From assembly GCA_032433595.1 (NCBI GenBank), contig JASWJB010000470.1, forward strand, positions 1 to 25,700: a stretch of DNA of 25,700 nucleotides, given 5' to 3'. Below, piece after piece: positions 10,541-20,122 of this stretch. The stretch is from Conoideocrella luteorostrata (lineage: Eukaryota > Ascomycota > Sordariomycetes > Hypocreales > Clavicipitaceae). The notes beneath the pieces are model-generated. The model was not told the DNA's origin. It searched no databases and worked only from the letters and a program-made list of their open reading frames with translations. Position 1 is the first letter of the stretch. Every line of letters begins with the position of its first letter. Made by a program: the position numbers and the translations under genes.

Positions 10541-10651
10541 GATTGGGTTGGAAGTTTCGTAGTTAGTTGGATTTCCGGACTGGACGGCCTGCGGGAATAG
10601 ATTGGGTTGGGAGTTTGGTAGTTAGTTGGATATCCGGACTGGACAGCTTGC
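10541..10651. repeat. Tandem duplication, period about 59 bp
   Basis: Bases 10541-10592 and 10600-10651 are two direct copies of a 52-base segment that differ at about five positions. It lies just after the stop of the CorA-like gene, probably in its 3' UTR. No element ends or coding potential are seen. Confidence 0.85.
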
Positions 10652-10970
10652 AGTTAGTTTCGAAGTACAAGCTGTAAGGTGTTAACACGCAGAGATTATG
10701 ACTAGGTTTGATCCACATCTGCGCCAAATCGCTTCGCTTGTGAATTTGAAATGCTTGGCCATGATGTGCAAGTGCGAGCCTTTATCTTATTTAGGCCCAT
10801 AAATATAGACTATCAATGTTGACGTATCTTGTCATCTCTGTGTCCCGCCTTGGGGCGGAATTCTAACTTTAAGCATCGGAAAAGAGCATCAGCAAAAATG
10901 ACCATGTGAATGGCACATCCACCGGAAGCTGGGTTACAAACACAGGCACTTGATCCGACCAGATGTCTCC

Positions 10971-10985
10971 ACATGACATGACATG
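10971..10985. repeat. ACATG pentamer, three copies
   Basis: Three perfect tandem copies of ACATG in the intergenic region. Simple repeat. Confidence 0.8.
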
Positions 10986-11405
10986 ACAAGCAGACCGACA
11001 GACAAACAGAATCCCCGCGCTGGGCTAGAACGCCCACACCCCGGAATTCGGTGACAGCTGCGACTGGCGATACATTAATGTTACTAGACAATAGGTCGAG
11101 TGTATCTGAAAAGGGGGGGGGGTCAGCTCTGCACCGCACGCCAGATGTGCACATCCCATCCCCCACGCCTCACAGCCCAAAACAAGAAATAGAAGGCCCA
11201 AGAGAAGAGTAAGGAAATGAAAATTCTTTGCGCCAGCAGAATAAAGCAGCAGGCTAACAAATAATTGCTCGTGGATGTGAATAATTTGATGATTGATCTA
11301 CTCCGAAAGTACATGGACGGATTTGAGGGGAACTGAACTAGCATGTGAAGTTGACCCCCGGCTCACCATCCCACATCGAGACTAGCGCCCTCCGCATCCA
11401 TCACC

Positions 11406-11411
11406 CCTCGG
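11406..11411 (+). promoter_or_regulatory. Possible FarA/FarB site (CCTCGG) upstream of fox2
   Basis: CCTCGG occurs about 345 bases before the Fox2 ATG. The inverse hexamer lies 28 bases downstream. Fatty-acid-induced genes in Aspergillus carry this core in their promoters. The hexamer is seen; the role is inferred from the family. Confidence 0.45.
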
Positions 11412-11438
11412 TACCCGCCAGAGCCAGAGCTTCTACAG

Positions 11439-11444
11439 CCGAGG
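11439..11444 (-). promoter_or_regulatory. Possible FarA/FarB site (CCGAGG) upstream of fox2
   Basis: CCGAGG, the reverse complement of CCTCGG, lies about 310 bases before the Fox2 ATG. With the site at 11406-11411 it forms an inverted pair. A close pair is less likely by chance than a single hexamer. Confidence 0.45.
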
Positions 11445-11754
11445 CAGTGGAGGCGGTTTACGGTGGGCTGCTGTGGTGCAGATGCAGTGCCGTCAAGTGT
11501 GCTGCCGAAGCACTGCCAGCAATCCCGACCAGAACTCTGTGCCATAACGTCACCTGCTTGTTCTCCCGGCTTCCGTTCCTCTCGGCTTCGTTTCCTTTTA
11601 TTCTCCTCCATCTCCCCCTTCTCATCTGCTTCAATCATTATACCCTTTTGCTTCACTCCTCTCTCCCTTGCCGTCTCCGTCTTTGTCCGTCGTTTGACGT
11701 CCACAGAAGCCTGAGACATCTCACACCACACGCATCACATCACACATTGCCAAG

Positions 11755-14700
11755 ATGGCTGAGCAATTACGATACGACAACCAGGTCGTAGTCGTTACCG
11801 GCGCCGGCGGTGGTCTCGGCAAGGCCTATGCTCTATTCTTCGCCTCGCGCGGTGCCAGTGTCGTTGTCAACGACTTGGGAGGTTCATTCCAAGGCGAGGG
11901 TAACTCGACAAAGGTACGATTGCTATGCCGAGCGGGTTTCCCGCTTAACCCGATCTTCACATGCGCCAAATCACTAACACGGGGATTTTTTATATAGGCT
12001 GCAGACGTTATTGTGGACGAGATCAAGAAGGCTGGCGGCAAGGCTGCTGCCAACTACGACAGTGTTGAGAATGGCGACAAGATCATTGAGACGGCCATCC
12101 AGAACTTTGGCCGCGTTGATATCATCATCAACAACGCCGGTATTCTCCGCGATATCAGCTTCAAGAACATGACCGACCAGGACTGGGATCTTATCATGAA
12201 GGTCCACGTCAAGGGTGCCTACAAGGTCGCCCGCGCCGCCTGGCCTCACTTTAGAAAACAAAAGTACGGCCGTGTCATCAACACTGCCTCTGCTGCGGGC
12301 CTGTTCGGCAACTTTGGCCAGACCAACTACTCGGCCGCCAAGCTGGCCATGGTTGGTTTCACTGAGACCCTCGCCAAGGAAGGCGCCAAATACAACATTA
12401 TGAGCAACGTCATTGCCCCCATTGGTAAGAACCCACTGGGACGAGAAGCACCGAGCCGATAATTTCTAACAGACACCCGTGCAGCTGCTAGTCGAATGAC
12501 CTCTACTGTTATGCCTCCCGATGTTCTCGAGCAGCTCAAGCCCGAGTGGGTTGTCCCTCTCGTTGCCGCTCTTGTTCACTCCAGCAACACCACTGAGAAC
12601 GGTGGCATCTTCGAAGTTGGTGGTGGTCACGCCGCCAAGCTGCGATGGGAGCGATCTGGTGGTCTGCTCCTCAAGGCCGACGACTCATACACCCCCAGCG
12701 CCATCCTCAAGAAGTGGGATCAGGTTGTTGACTTCTCCAAGCCTCAGTACCCCTCCGGCCCTAATGACTTCTTGACTCTGCTCGAGGAGTCTCAGAAGAT
12801 GGGCCCCAGTGAACAGGGCGGGAAGGTTGACTTCACTGGCAAGGTCGCCCTCGTCACTGGTGGCGGTGCTGGTATCGGTCGTGCGTACTGCTTGGCCTTT
12901 GCTAAGTACGGTGCTACTGTCGTTGTCAACGATCTCGCCAACCCTGACGACGTCGTCAACGAGATCAAGAAGGCGGGCGGCAAGGCCGTCGGTGTCAAAG
13001 CCTCTGCTGAGGATGGCGAGACTGTTGTCAAGGCTGCCATTGACAACTTTGGCCGCATTGATATCATTGTCAACAACGCTGGTATCCTCCGTGACAAGGC
13101 TTTTGCCAACATGGACGACTCTCTCTGGGATCCAGTCTTCAATGTGCACCTGCGTGGTACCTACAAGGTCACCAAGGCTGCCTGGCCTTACTTCCTTAAG
13201 CAGAAGTATGGTCGTGTCATTAACACCACCTCCACCAGCGGTGTCTATGGCAACTTTGGCCAGGCCAACTACGCTGCCGCCGTAAGTTTGCTATTGATTT
13301 TCAAAACATCACTCATTTCAATGCTGACTAGAAGTAGAAATGCGGCATCCTCGGCTTCTCTCGTGCCCTTGCCATTGAGGGCCAAAAATATAACATCTTT
13401 GTCAACACCATCGCCCCTAACGCTGGTACCGCCATGACTGCAACCGTCATGCCCCCCGAGATGGTCCAGGCCTTCAAGCCCGACTACATTGCTCCCCTCA
13501 TTCTCGCCCTCTGTGGCGACGACTGCCCCGATCCCACCGGTGGACTCTACGAAGTCGGTAGCGGCTGGTGCGGCAAGACCCGCTGGCAGCGAACCGGCGG
13601 TCACGGATTCCCCGTCAACGTCACCCTCACCCCCGAGGAGGTTGTCAAGCACTGGAAAGATATTGTCAACTTTGACGATGACCGCGTGGACAACCCTGAG
13701 AAGACTCAGGAATCTATGATGAAGATCATGGGCAACATGGGAAACGTTGCTGAGAAGGTATGAGTGCCACTTTCTTGACATTTGACCCTTTACGAATATC
13801 ATGTACAATTAGTTAGGACTAGAACATGTAAAAATATATCAAGAACATACAAAGAACCCCCTTTTACTGATCCGTGTGTTTCTTCTCGAAAAGGTCGATG
13901 AACCCGCGGGCGGTGCCGCCAGCAACGAACACCTCGATGCCATCAAATCCGTCATCGGCAAGGAGGGTCCTCCCGTTGAATTCAAGTTTGAGGAGCGCGA
14001 CTCGATTCTGTACAACTTAGGTCTCGGTGCCAAGCACACCGAGTTGAGATACGTCTTGTAAGTGAACTTCAAAACTGGGCTGTTTTCCATGAAACACAAC
14101 CAACTAACCACAACAACTGCAGCGAGGGCTCAGAGGACTTCGAGGTCCTCCCCACCTTCGGTGTCATCCCCATCTTCACCGCCGACATGCCCTTCGACTT
14201 CAACAACATCATCCCCAACTTCTCTCCCATGATGCTCCTCCACGGCGAGCAGTACCTCGAGATCCGCAAGTTCCCTCTTCCCACGAGCGGCACCCTCGAA
14301 TCTCGTGGCAAGCTCGTCGAAGTCGTTGACAAGGGCAACGCCGCCGTCGTGAAGACCGCTCTCACCACCGTCAACAAAGAGACTGGCGAGGAAGTCTTCT
14401 ACAGCGAAATGACCGCCTTTGTCCGCGGAAGCGGTGGCTTCGACGGCCCCAAGAAGGGCCAGGACCGTGGCGCTGCTACCGCCGCCAACGCGGCCCCCAA
14501 GCGGGCTCCCGATACGGTGGTTGAGTCCAAGACGGATGAGAACCAAGCTGCTATCTATCGGCTGAGCGGTGACTACAAGTAAGTCCAGTTTCCCCGCTTT
14601 TATCATCCTTGCCAACTTATAAAGCATTGCAAAAAGAATGTCTTCTAACGACTGTGTGCCAAAAAAATTCAGCCCTCTCCATATTGATCCCTCCTTCGCC

Positions 14701-14964
14701 AAGATTGGCGGCTTCAAGAGGCCCATCCTCCACGGCCTTTGCTCCTTCGGTGTCGCCGGCAAGGCCATCTACGAGGCTTTCGGCCCCTTCAAGAACATCA
14801 AGGTCCGCTTCGCTGGCACGGTTGACCCCGGCCAGACTCTCGTCACGGAGATGTGGCGAGAGGGCAGCAAGGTTGTCTTCCAGACCAAGATTAAGGAGAC
14901 TGGCAAGCTGGCTATTGGCGGTGCTGCAGTCGAGCTGCTCGATGGTGGCAACAGCAAGATTTAA
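11755..14964 (+). CDS. fox2: Peroxisomal multifunctional beta-oxidation enzyme (2-enoyl-CoA hydratase 2 / D-3-hydroxyacyl-CoA dehydrogenase)
   Basis: Seven exons: 11755-11913, 11998-12424, 12485-13281, 13338-13757, 13894-14057, 14123-14578 and 14673-14964, giving 904 residues, the usual fungal length. Two short-chain dehydrogenase domains stand in tandem. The first has TGAGGGLG (15-22), NNAG (98-101), S151, Y164 and K168. The second has TGGGAGIG (320-327), S445, Y458 and K462. A C-terminal hydratase-2 (MaoC/hot-dog) region carries GDYNPLHIDP with the likely catalytic D806 and H811. The enzyme hydrates trans-2-enoyl-CoA to the D-3-hydroxy form and oxidises it to 3-ketoacyl-CoA. The C-terminus is SKI, a variant of the peroxisomal PTS1 tripeptide. 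Intron 3 lies between Y458 and K462 of the second active site. Two CCTCGG-type sites lie upstream. All splice junctions keep the frame and conserved motifs. Confidence 0.96.
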
Positions 14965-15443
14965 ATGAGGCGGGCGGACGGACGGGACAGATGAAGGAAG
15001 AAAAAGGATTTGGTTTGGCATTTGGGATATCAATAGATTAGTTGGGATGCTTACTGGTTGGGATATTGGGATGAAAGCCACGCAAAGCTATATGCTGCTA
15101 TGTATTATAATGATGTCTGTATTGTAAATAGTCCAGTTCAAGGGATGGTCATACGTTAACTACCAAGGTTCTTCCAAAGTGAATTAATTTCATCAAATGC
15201 TGTTATTACAACTATATAAAAGGGAGCATGCTACTGTGTACACCGCATGGGATCGACTGACAAATATCCTCTTCATTCCGATAATGCCTATTCATGTTTG
15301 CTACATCGTAGGAAACCCATGCCCATAATCTACCCTTCCAAAAGAAAAACCCAAATTAAAAAAACGCCGCGTTCATGACCGAAAGGGAACTGTTCCGTTA
15401 ATCCATCAAATTCAACACGACAAGATATGCCGGCCAAATGTTC
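14965..15443. other. Convergent 3' region of fox2 and the RBR ligase gene
   Basis: About 480 bases between two convergent stops, AT-richer than the coding sequence on either side, with no open frame of interest. It probably holds the two 3' UTRs and polyadenylation sites. Confidence 0.7.
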
Positions 15444-17360
15444 TCAACAGTAAATCGCCTCGGCAATAATGTCAAGGAAATCGGGCAAGTTCGGTGATGT
15501 GCTACTTGTCAGAAAGTGATCAATCCTCGAATGCACGCCATGCGAAGCAACTCCTGTTTCGAGATATGCCTTCTCAGCGCCAGAGAGCTCCCTCTGCTCC
15601 ATTTCCTTCCACTTCCTCTCTGCGACTTCGCGAGCTTCCCTCAAAACGGTGTCGATGTCTTCTGACTCCCAGAGATTGCACTTGTCACACTGTGTGCATG
15701 GTCGCGGGTCACCATCAGGACGAAAGTGATCGCAGAAATGCCGGTATCCTTCGTCGCTGAGGTCCGCGCGACATACATAACACATCTTATACCCGCACGG
15801 GCAGGTAAGTTTGTTGCACCCTGCGTTTTTGACAAACGACGTGTTGCATCGGGGGCATACACGCTTAATGGCTAGGCTCATGGCCTGCTCGACTTGTGTC
15901 CTCAAGGCCACTAGAGACGACTCGTTGCAAACGTGAATATCTGTCCATGCCTTGTGGCATGACAAGCACGAGACTCGAGAGCATTTCGGATTTTGACACG
16001 AAAATCGTAGGCCACGTCGGCGGCGGCAGTGCCTGTGAATTGCACTCTGCCACTCTTTGCCTATGTTCTGCCAAATATTCTGCTCTACGCTGACGACCAC
16101 GCAAACGAGTGCTGCTACGAGCGCAAAGGGAGAAATGATGACCAAGAGAGCAATCAAGATGGAAATGACGCCTATATTGTAAATATTTCGTAGTTTGAAC
16201 CGAGGTCTGGCCGCATGTGAGGGGAGATAGATGTCGTCAATTTCGGCATAGTTGCAGAATGGGCAGTGGATGAGCGGTAAATTAGAGGCAACGAGACTGT
16301 GTTCTGCTAGCCGTTGATCTAGCCGATGAAGAATATCTGCTCCTGATTTTTCTTCCATGAACGCTCGCTGGATATACTCTGACGATATATGGCCTGAACA
16401 GCCGTCGACTGAAAGACATTTGAGAGTGCCCGTATCGGTGTTGATGTTGCTTTGCCAGCCTTGACCGAATAAAGCCTCTTTGATGGAGTTTTGCACGCAT
16501 CGATAGCAGATCATGTGTCCATCTGTGCTGCAACTTGTGAACTCTTCGAAGGTGTAGTCGACAAAGCAGCAAATGCATTCGTGCATAGACGACGCAGCTT
16601 CAGCCTCTTGGCTGTTCATCGAAACTGCCAAGAGGCGGTCCTTGGTTTCATTTCTCTCTTTCATGTTTCGTTTCAGTGGCCGGATGAGAGCATCGTATAA
16701 TTCGCGGTCCAACTCGGCGTTGCTTGTCGTCCTGATCGTGGGTACAATTGACCCCTGCCCAGTTGATCGCCACACCACAAGGGGGTGATTCTCAGCTTCT
16801 CCCGTCGTCAAAGGCTTGCGCCGCAAAAGAAGTGACTGTATGGTAAACCGCCATGATTTCGTCGACAATATGACCAGCGTCCGTCTGGCGTCTAGGTAAG
16901 AATAATTGGACTCGGCCAACACGGCGTTGACGGTGGATCTTGGCAACCCTCGAAACTCGTGGGCCGCCAGCGTACGGACTGCTTGAATATATTCTTTACT
17001 TCGAAACACGTCACTTCTAGGCAAGGCTCCCGGTTCAGTGATTTGCTTATCCATAACCTTCCATCGTCCCTTGACCCAGTCGACTCGATTCTTCAGCAAC
17101 GCATTGGCAACGAGGGCAAGTCTTGACTCGCCGTCAAAGTTGGATAGCAACTCTCTGAATACCTCAATCTGTATGTCGGGAAAGACAACGGCCAAAGCCT
17201 CTAGGCTCGTATTCAGCTCACGCAAATTGGGTCGTTCCGGTGGCACACATGGTAGCTGGGCCTCGTCGTAGATGTATTCTGGCAGTAGTTCGGTCTCCAG
17301 GCTCGGCTTCGACCGACTTGCCCAGGCTTTGTCGGAAGAAAGCAGGCCGCTAAACACCAT
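15444..17360 (-). CDS. RING-IBR-RING (RBR) E3 ubiquitin ligase, RNF216/TRIAD3-like
   Basis: A single uninterrupted 638-residue frame. Residues 50-100 and 123-165 look like small helical CUE/UBA-type units. RING1 runs from C262/C265 through C277, H282, C285 and C288 to C315/C321. The IBR begins with CPFC (366-369) and resumes at C455, C460, C465, C468 and C478. RING2 has CPRC (502-505), the likely catalytic C515 in GCNKLTC, then C520, C522, C527 and C530, followed by HFCDHF and a CxxC..CNLWE tail as in RNF216. RBR ligases pass ubiquitin through a thioester on the RING2 cysteine. Oddity: a hydrophobic segment of about 32 residues (394-425) sits inside the IBR and could cross a membrane. The next residues are basic (CRRRR at 445-449). 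The start at 17360 is the first ATG of the frame. The substrate is unknown. Confidence 0.9.
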   Translation of the reverse strand: MVFSGLLSSDKAWASRSKPSLETELLPEYIYDEAQLPCVPPERPNLRELNTSLEALAVVFPDIQIEVFRELLSNFDGESRLALVANALLKNRVDWVKGRWKVMDKQITEPGALPRSDVFRSKEYIQAVRTLAAHEFRGLPRSTVNAVLAESNYSYLDARRTLVILSTKSWRFTIQSLLLRRKPLTTGEAENHPLVVWRSTGQGSIVPTIRTTSNAELDRELYDALIRPLKRNMKERNETKDRLLAVSMNSQEAEAASSMHECICCFVDYTFEEFTSCSTDGHMICYRCVQNSIKEALFGQGWQSNINTDTGTLKCLSVDGCSGHISSEYIQRAFMEEKSGADILHRLDQRLAEHSLVASNLPLIHCPFCNYAEIDDIYLPSHAARPRFKLRNIYNIGVISILIALLVIISPFALVAALVCVVVSVEQNIWQNIGKEWQSAIHRHCRRRRGLRFSCQNPKCSRVSCLSCHKAWTDIHVCNESSLVALRTQVEQAMSLAIKRVCPRCNTSFVKNAGCNKLTCPCGYKMCYVCRADLSDEGYRHFCDHFRPDGDPRPCTQCDKCNLWESEDIDTVLREAREVAERKWKEMEQRELSGAEKAYLETGVASHGVHSRIDHFLTSSTSPNLPDFLDIIAEAIYC

Positions 17361-17491
17361 GATGATGTTTCATTCTTGAAATATTGGCATGCTGGGTGCT
17401 TCGTGCGGACACTTGACTCGACAGTCGGTGTTTGACGACAGCGGTTGTCGGGTTCGCCTGGGTTGATTATGGATATGCCTGAGCCAAGCCC

Positions 17492-17521
17492 GAGTGAGGG
17501 TGAGTGAGGGTGAGTGAGGGT
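17492..17521. repeat. Three perfect copies of GAGTGAGGGT
   Basis: Three exact tandem 10-mers lie about 130-160 bases upstream of the RBR gene start; on the coding strand the unit reads ACCCTCACTC. They could be a promoter element or a plain minisatellite. Confidence 0.9.
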
Positions 17522-17734
17522 CTTACTTGTTCTGTCGTGCGTGGGGCAGCGCGGTGTCAGCTGCGCATCAGAAGGTACTTTACGTAGGAGCGACCGCGGC
17601 GCCGCCTCGCCTGCAGCACCGCCACCACGCCACATGCTCCTAGAGTGCACGAGGCCCATTTGACGATTGATGCACGACTTCCGGTGCGACTTTCTTTTAG
17701 ATAGTTCCGATGAAAGCTTCTATGAAGCTTCAAG

Positions 17735-17743
17735 TACTCCGTA
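17735..17743. repeat. TACTCCGTA element
   Basis: An exact half-palindrome of the dispersed TACTCCGTACGGAGTA family, followed by a loosely similar GATCCGT. Confidence 0.6.
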
Positions 17744-18047
17744 GATCCGTTGACAGTATAGCCGCGGGATGTCGCCCCGCGCAGTGGCTCTCAGCAGGTT
17801 TGCGTACTAAGCAACGACGCACTTTGCATTTGACAATGGCAAGATAGGGCTTCATGACATGTATAAACCCGTCTTGAACTTTATGCTGCTCTGAGCGGGA
17901 GTAAGAGTTAGAGTTGGTATAGAAAATCAAGGAAGGTGCTGCGACGACCGCGGTGGGGCCTCCTTCCAACATTCACTTGGAATCCAACCTCCCATTACCT
18001 AAAGAAGAAATATTATGAAAGCGCCGAATACTGTATATCTGAAAATA

Positions 18048-18056
18048 TACTCCGTA
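18048..18056. repeat. TACTCCGTA element
   Basis: An exact nine-base copy of the dispersed element, about 230 bases from the 3' end of the tRNA gene. Confidence 0.6.
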
Positions 18057-18240
18057 GAGAGCTATGTAAATCACGTAACTAATACAGCATACTGGTGCAG
18101 TATTTCCCCGTCCTACATCACGGGGCTGTTTAACAACGATGGTGCTTGCGGGGCGATGCCTTCTTTCCTGCTCTCGACACCCAAAAACAGAGCTTTGTGA
18201 AGGCCACAGGTTATCTATCTATCCTCACTGCAAAATATAC

Positions 18241-18249
18241 AAAAAAAAA
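18241..18249 (-). terminator. Likely Pol III terminator of tRNA-Pro
   Basis: A run of nine T on the minus strand lies about 36 bases past the mature 3' end of the tRNA. A weaker run of four T lies closer, at 18277-18280. T runs are the standard RNA polymerase III stop signal. Confidence 0.6.
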
Positions 18250-18284
18250 CAAGTTTCTGCGATATAGATACGCAAGAAAACAAT

Positions 18285-18393
18285 GGGCCGAACCGGGATT
18301 CGAACCCGGGGCCTCCTCTATGCTCAATTCCAATGAATTGGAGTCATCTGAAAGATACCCGAAAGAGGAATCATACCACTAGACCATTCGGCC
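18285..18393 (-). tRNA. trnP-CGG: tRNA-Pro, anticodon CGG, with a 37-nt intron
   Basis: The minus strand folds as a full tRNA. The acceptor stem is GGCCGAA with TTCGGCC, and the discriminator is C. The D arm is GTC...GAT, the anticodon stem CCTCT with AGAGG, and the T arm CCGGG-TTCGAAT-CCCGG. The loop reads TT-CGG-G, so the anticodon is CGG (reads CCG, proline) at 18361-18359. The intron spans 18357-18321 and enters after position 37, the standard nuclear site. The mature tRNA is 72 nt before CCA addition. A C discriminator is typical of eukaryotic tRNA-Pro. Confidence 0.95.
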
Positions 18394-18555
18394 GATCGTT
18401 TTGACAGGGTCTGTCGAAATACTGGTATATACACCTCTGCAACTTTTCCCAAGACGCTTGGCCTTTCCAGTGTTCACATTCAGTTAACAGGAATGGACAC
18501 TACTGTATTCTATTTGACATAAGACTACAGTTCGTATTCCGAGAGGATTTGTTAG

Positions 18556-18843
18556 CTAGCAGGAAGTATCAATTGTGTTGGATGTGTTCTTTTTAAGTAT
18601 CTTTCTGCCTGCGGGAGCTGTATTTTTTTTTTGTCGTTTGTACTCTGTAGTTGCTATGCGGAACACAAAACAACAGCTGCCGCAACGATCGCACTCGAAG
18701 CCGGACTTTAATGAAAACCACAAGAATTGATAGAATTGTAGAGCATTCACTAGGCCCTGCAATTTTTCTGAATTCAAGGAAATTAAGTTCTGTGGTGGTT
18801 GGGACGTGGATTTAATGCAGACGTCAGCGACGATTTCAGCCAT
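18556..18843 (-). CDS. Possible small Cys-cluster protein (doubtful)
   Basis: A 95-codon frame opens with an ATG and reads MAEIVADVC..., with FECDRCGSCCFVF near the middle and a Lys-rich end. The CxxCxxCC cluster could bind metal. There is no signal peptide, recognisable family or visible intron. It lies in AT-rich, repeat-bearing sequence and could easily be a chance frame or a relic. I do not recognise it. Confidence 0.15.
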   Translation of the reverse strand: MAEIVADVCIKSTSQPPQNLISLNSEKLQGLVNALQFYQFLWFSLKSGFECDRCGSCCFVFRIATTEYKRQKKNTAPAGRKILKKNTSNTIDTSC

Positions 18844-19642
18844 ATTTTGTTACGCATGCATATACTTGGGCAGTTGATGAATGGCGTTTGAAAATATTGT
18901 CCAGTTGAACCGCTTCGGTACCCAACTCGGTTCTATTATGTGCAACACCAAGATTCGTGATATCGTCAGCACTTAAGTCCAGTAAATTGGTGTTATAGGC
19001 CCAAAAGAGGAAGCATGCCTCTAGACCAGGAGGTAGCCAGACTTTTTTACGTGGTGCGGCAAAATCTTTGTTCTCACAAACTTAGATCTAAGTAAGTTTC
19101 CTGAAACACCCAAAAAATTCAGCCCAGATGCGGCTCGTCCCTCACTATAATAAATAGTTAATGGAGCTCGGTTGCTTTATTTTGAAAGATCTATTGTTGA
19201 TGGTGGCGCGAATGCCGTAGGTTATTTGCTGCACTGGTTAAGTCTGGTGGACTTTGGTATCAGAGATTTTGGGCGAAACCCCCCGGAAAGTTGAAGATAA
19301 CATTAGCAGTTGGACATGGTATCAGTTAAAGCCTAAATTAGGAGATGGTAAGGAGCATATTTTCCCCTACCAGTTTACTTTGATTCCGGGTAAATCTCCA
19401 CTTGAGTAGCAATTGACAACAATCCTTCCAACGCATGTAATCCGCATTCTACGTTACATTTCTGACGTTTTTATAACTTGTATTGTTCTATTGGGGTGAT
19501 CTAAAGATCTTACTTGTAATAATTGCGCTGAGACATATGTCGCAACAATGGTGGTTTTTATTGAGAAAAGGCTAATTTAAACTGGTTGGCATTAGAAGCG
19601 TCCTGCACAGCCTGGTGTGTTGCTTATTTATTAATGTTCAGC

Positions 19643-19780
19643 ACGGTACATACACTTGCGGTGCTCTCTATCCTAGCAATTATTTAATTTGACTATGATG
19701 GTCCTAGTTGAACCGCGGGTGGAAATAGCACTAAATCCAAAGCATAACATGATTTACAGTCTACAAAGTGCAAAGATATA
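19643..19780. repeat. Decayed direct repeat, left copy
   Basis: The order CGGTA..., CTAGCAAT, GGTCCTA, GAAC, CAAAGCATAAC, GATTTA seen here recurs in the same order and orientation at 22325-22475, with gaps. Many clear mismatches are C/T or G/A. This fits an old repeat pair altered by repeat-induced point mutation. The element class is not identifiable by eye. Confidence 0.5.
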
Positions 19781-20122
19781 CAAATAAGAAAACAGTAAAC
19801 GCTCGAAAATTAGTTAAAGTAGTGAGATGAACGTAAATTAGGAACACATTTAGGATATGAATAACAAAAAAAAGCGTACTGTAGAGTGGTGGGCTTGATG
19901 AAAAGCGAAGATCCTTGATCTTTGACTGAGCTAATTCTCCTCTACTTGTGGTAGGCGGTTCCGCTAACTTTGACATACGCCATACCTCTCTCCCTTGTCC
20001 CCATTAGCAGGAGCGCGCATCCTTCCGTACATGAAAAATAAAACTTAAACGTCCCACTACCTCTAAGTTTAATGACGACTCATGGCTGGACGCCAAGTAG
20101 CCCCAATATCAGGATTCCCATT

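Larger units (their letters stand above)
10463..11754. other. Intergenic region and Fox2 promoter/leader
   Basis: The left part carries the 3' end of the CorA-like gene and a roughly 59-bp imperfect tandem duplication (10541-10651). The middle has an ACATG pentamer repeat (10971-10985). The right part is the Fox2 upstream region, with CCTCGG at 11406-11411, CCGAGG at 11439-11444 and a CT-rich tract at about 11565-11690 just before the start. No gene is supported. Confidence 0.6.
17361..18284. other. Intergenic region between RBR ligase and tRNA-Pro
   Basis: The part near 17361-17700 should contain the promoter of the minus-strand RBR gene and carries a perfect 10-bp triplet repeat (17492-17521). 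TACTCCGTA elements occur at 17735-17743 and 18048-18056. A 9-A run at 18241-18249 is a T run on the tRNA strand. No gene is supported. Confidence 0.6.
18394..20122. other. AT-richer, gene-poor stretch with decayed repeats
   Basis: No convincing gene is present. The base composition looks clearly more AT-rich than the fox2 or carrier genes. A 95-codon minus-strand frame (18843-18556) encodes a Cys cluster of unknown meaning. A segment at about 19577-19780 recurs, diverged, at 22285-22475 on the far side of the orphan gene. The stretch may be the remains of transposable elements degraded by mutation, but no transposase or reverse-transcriptase motif can be read. Confidence 0.5.

Noticed and set aside
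19254..19330. TGGTATCAGAG strings resembling a retrotransposon primer-binding site
   Set aside because: This string fits plant-type initiator tRNA-Met ends, whereas fungal initiator tRNAs end differently. No polymerase or LTR boundary could be confirmed nearby.
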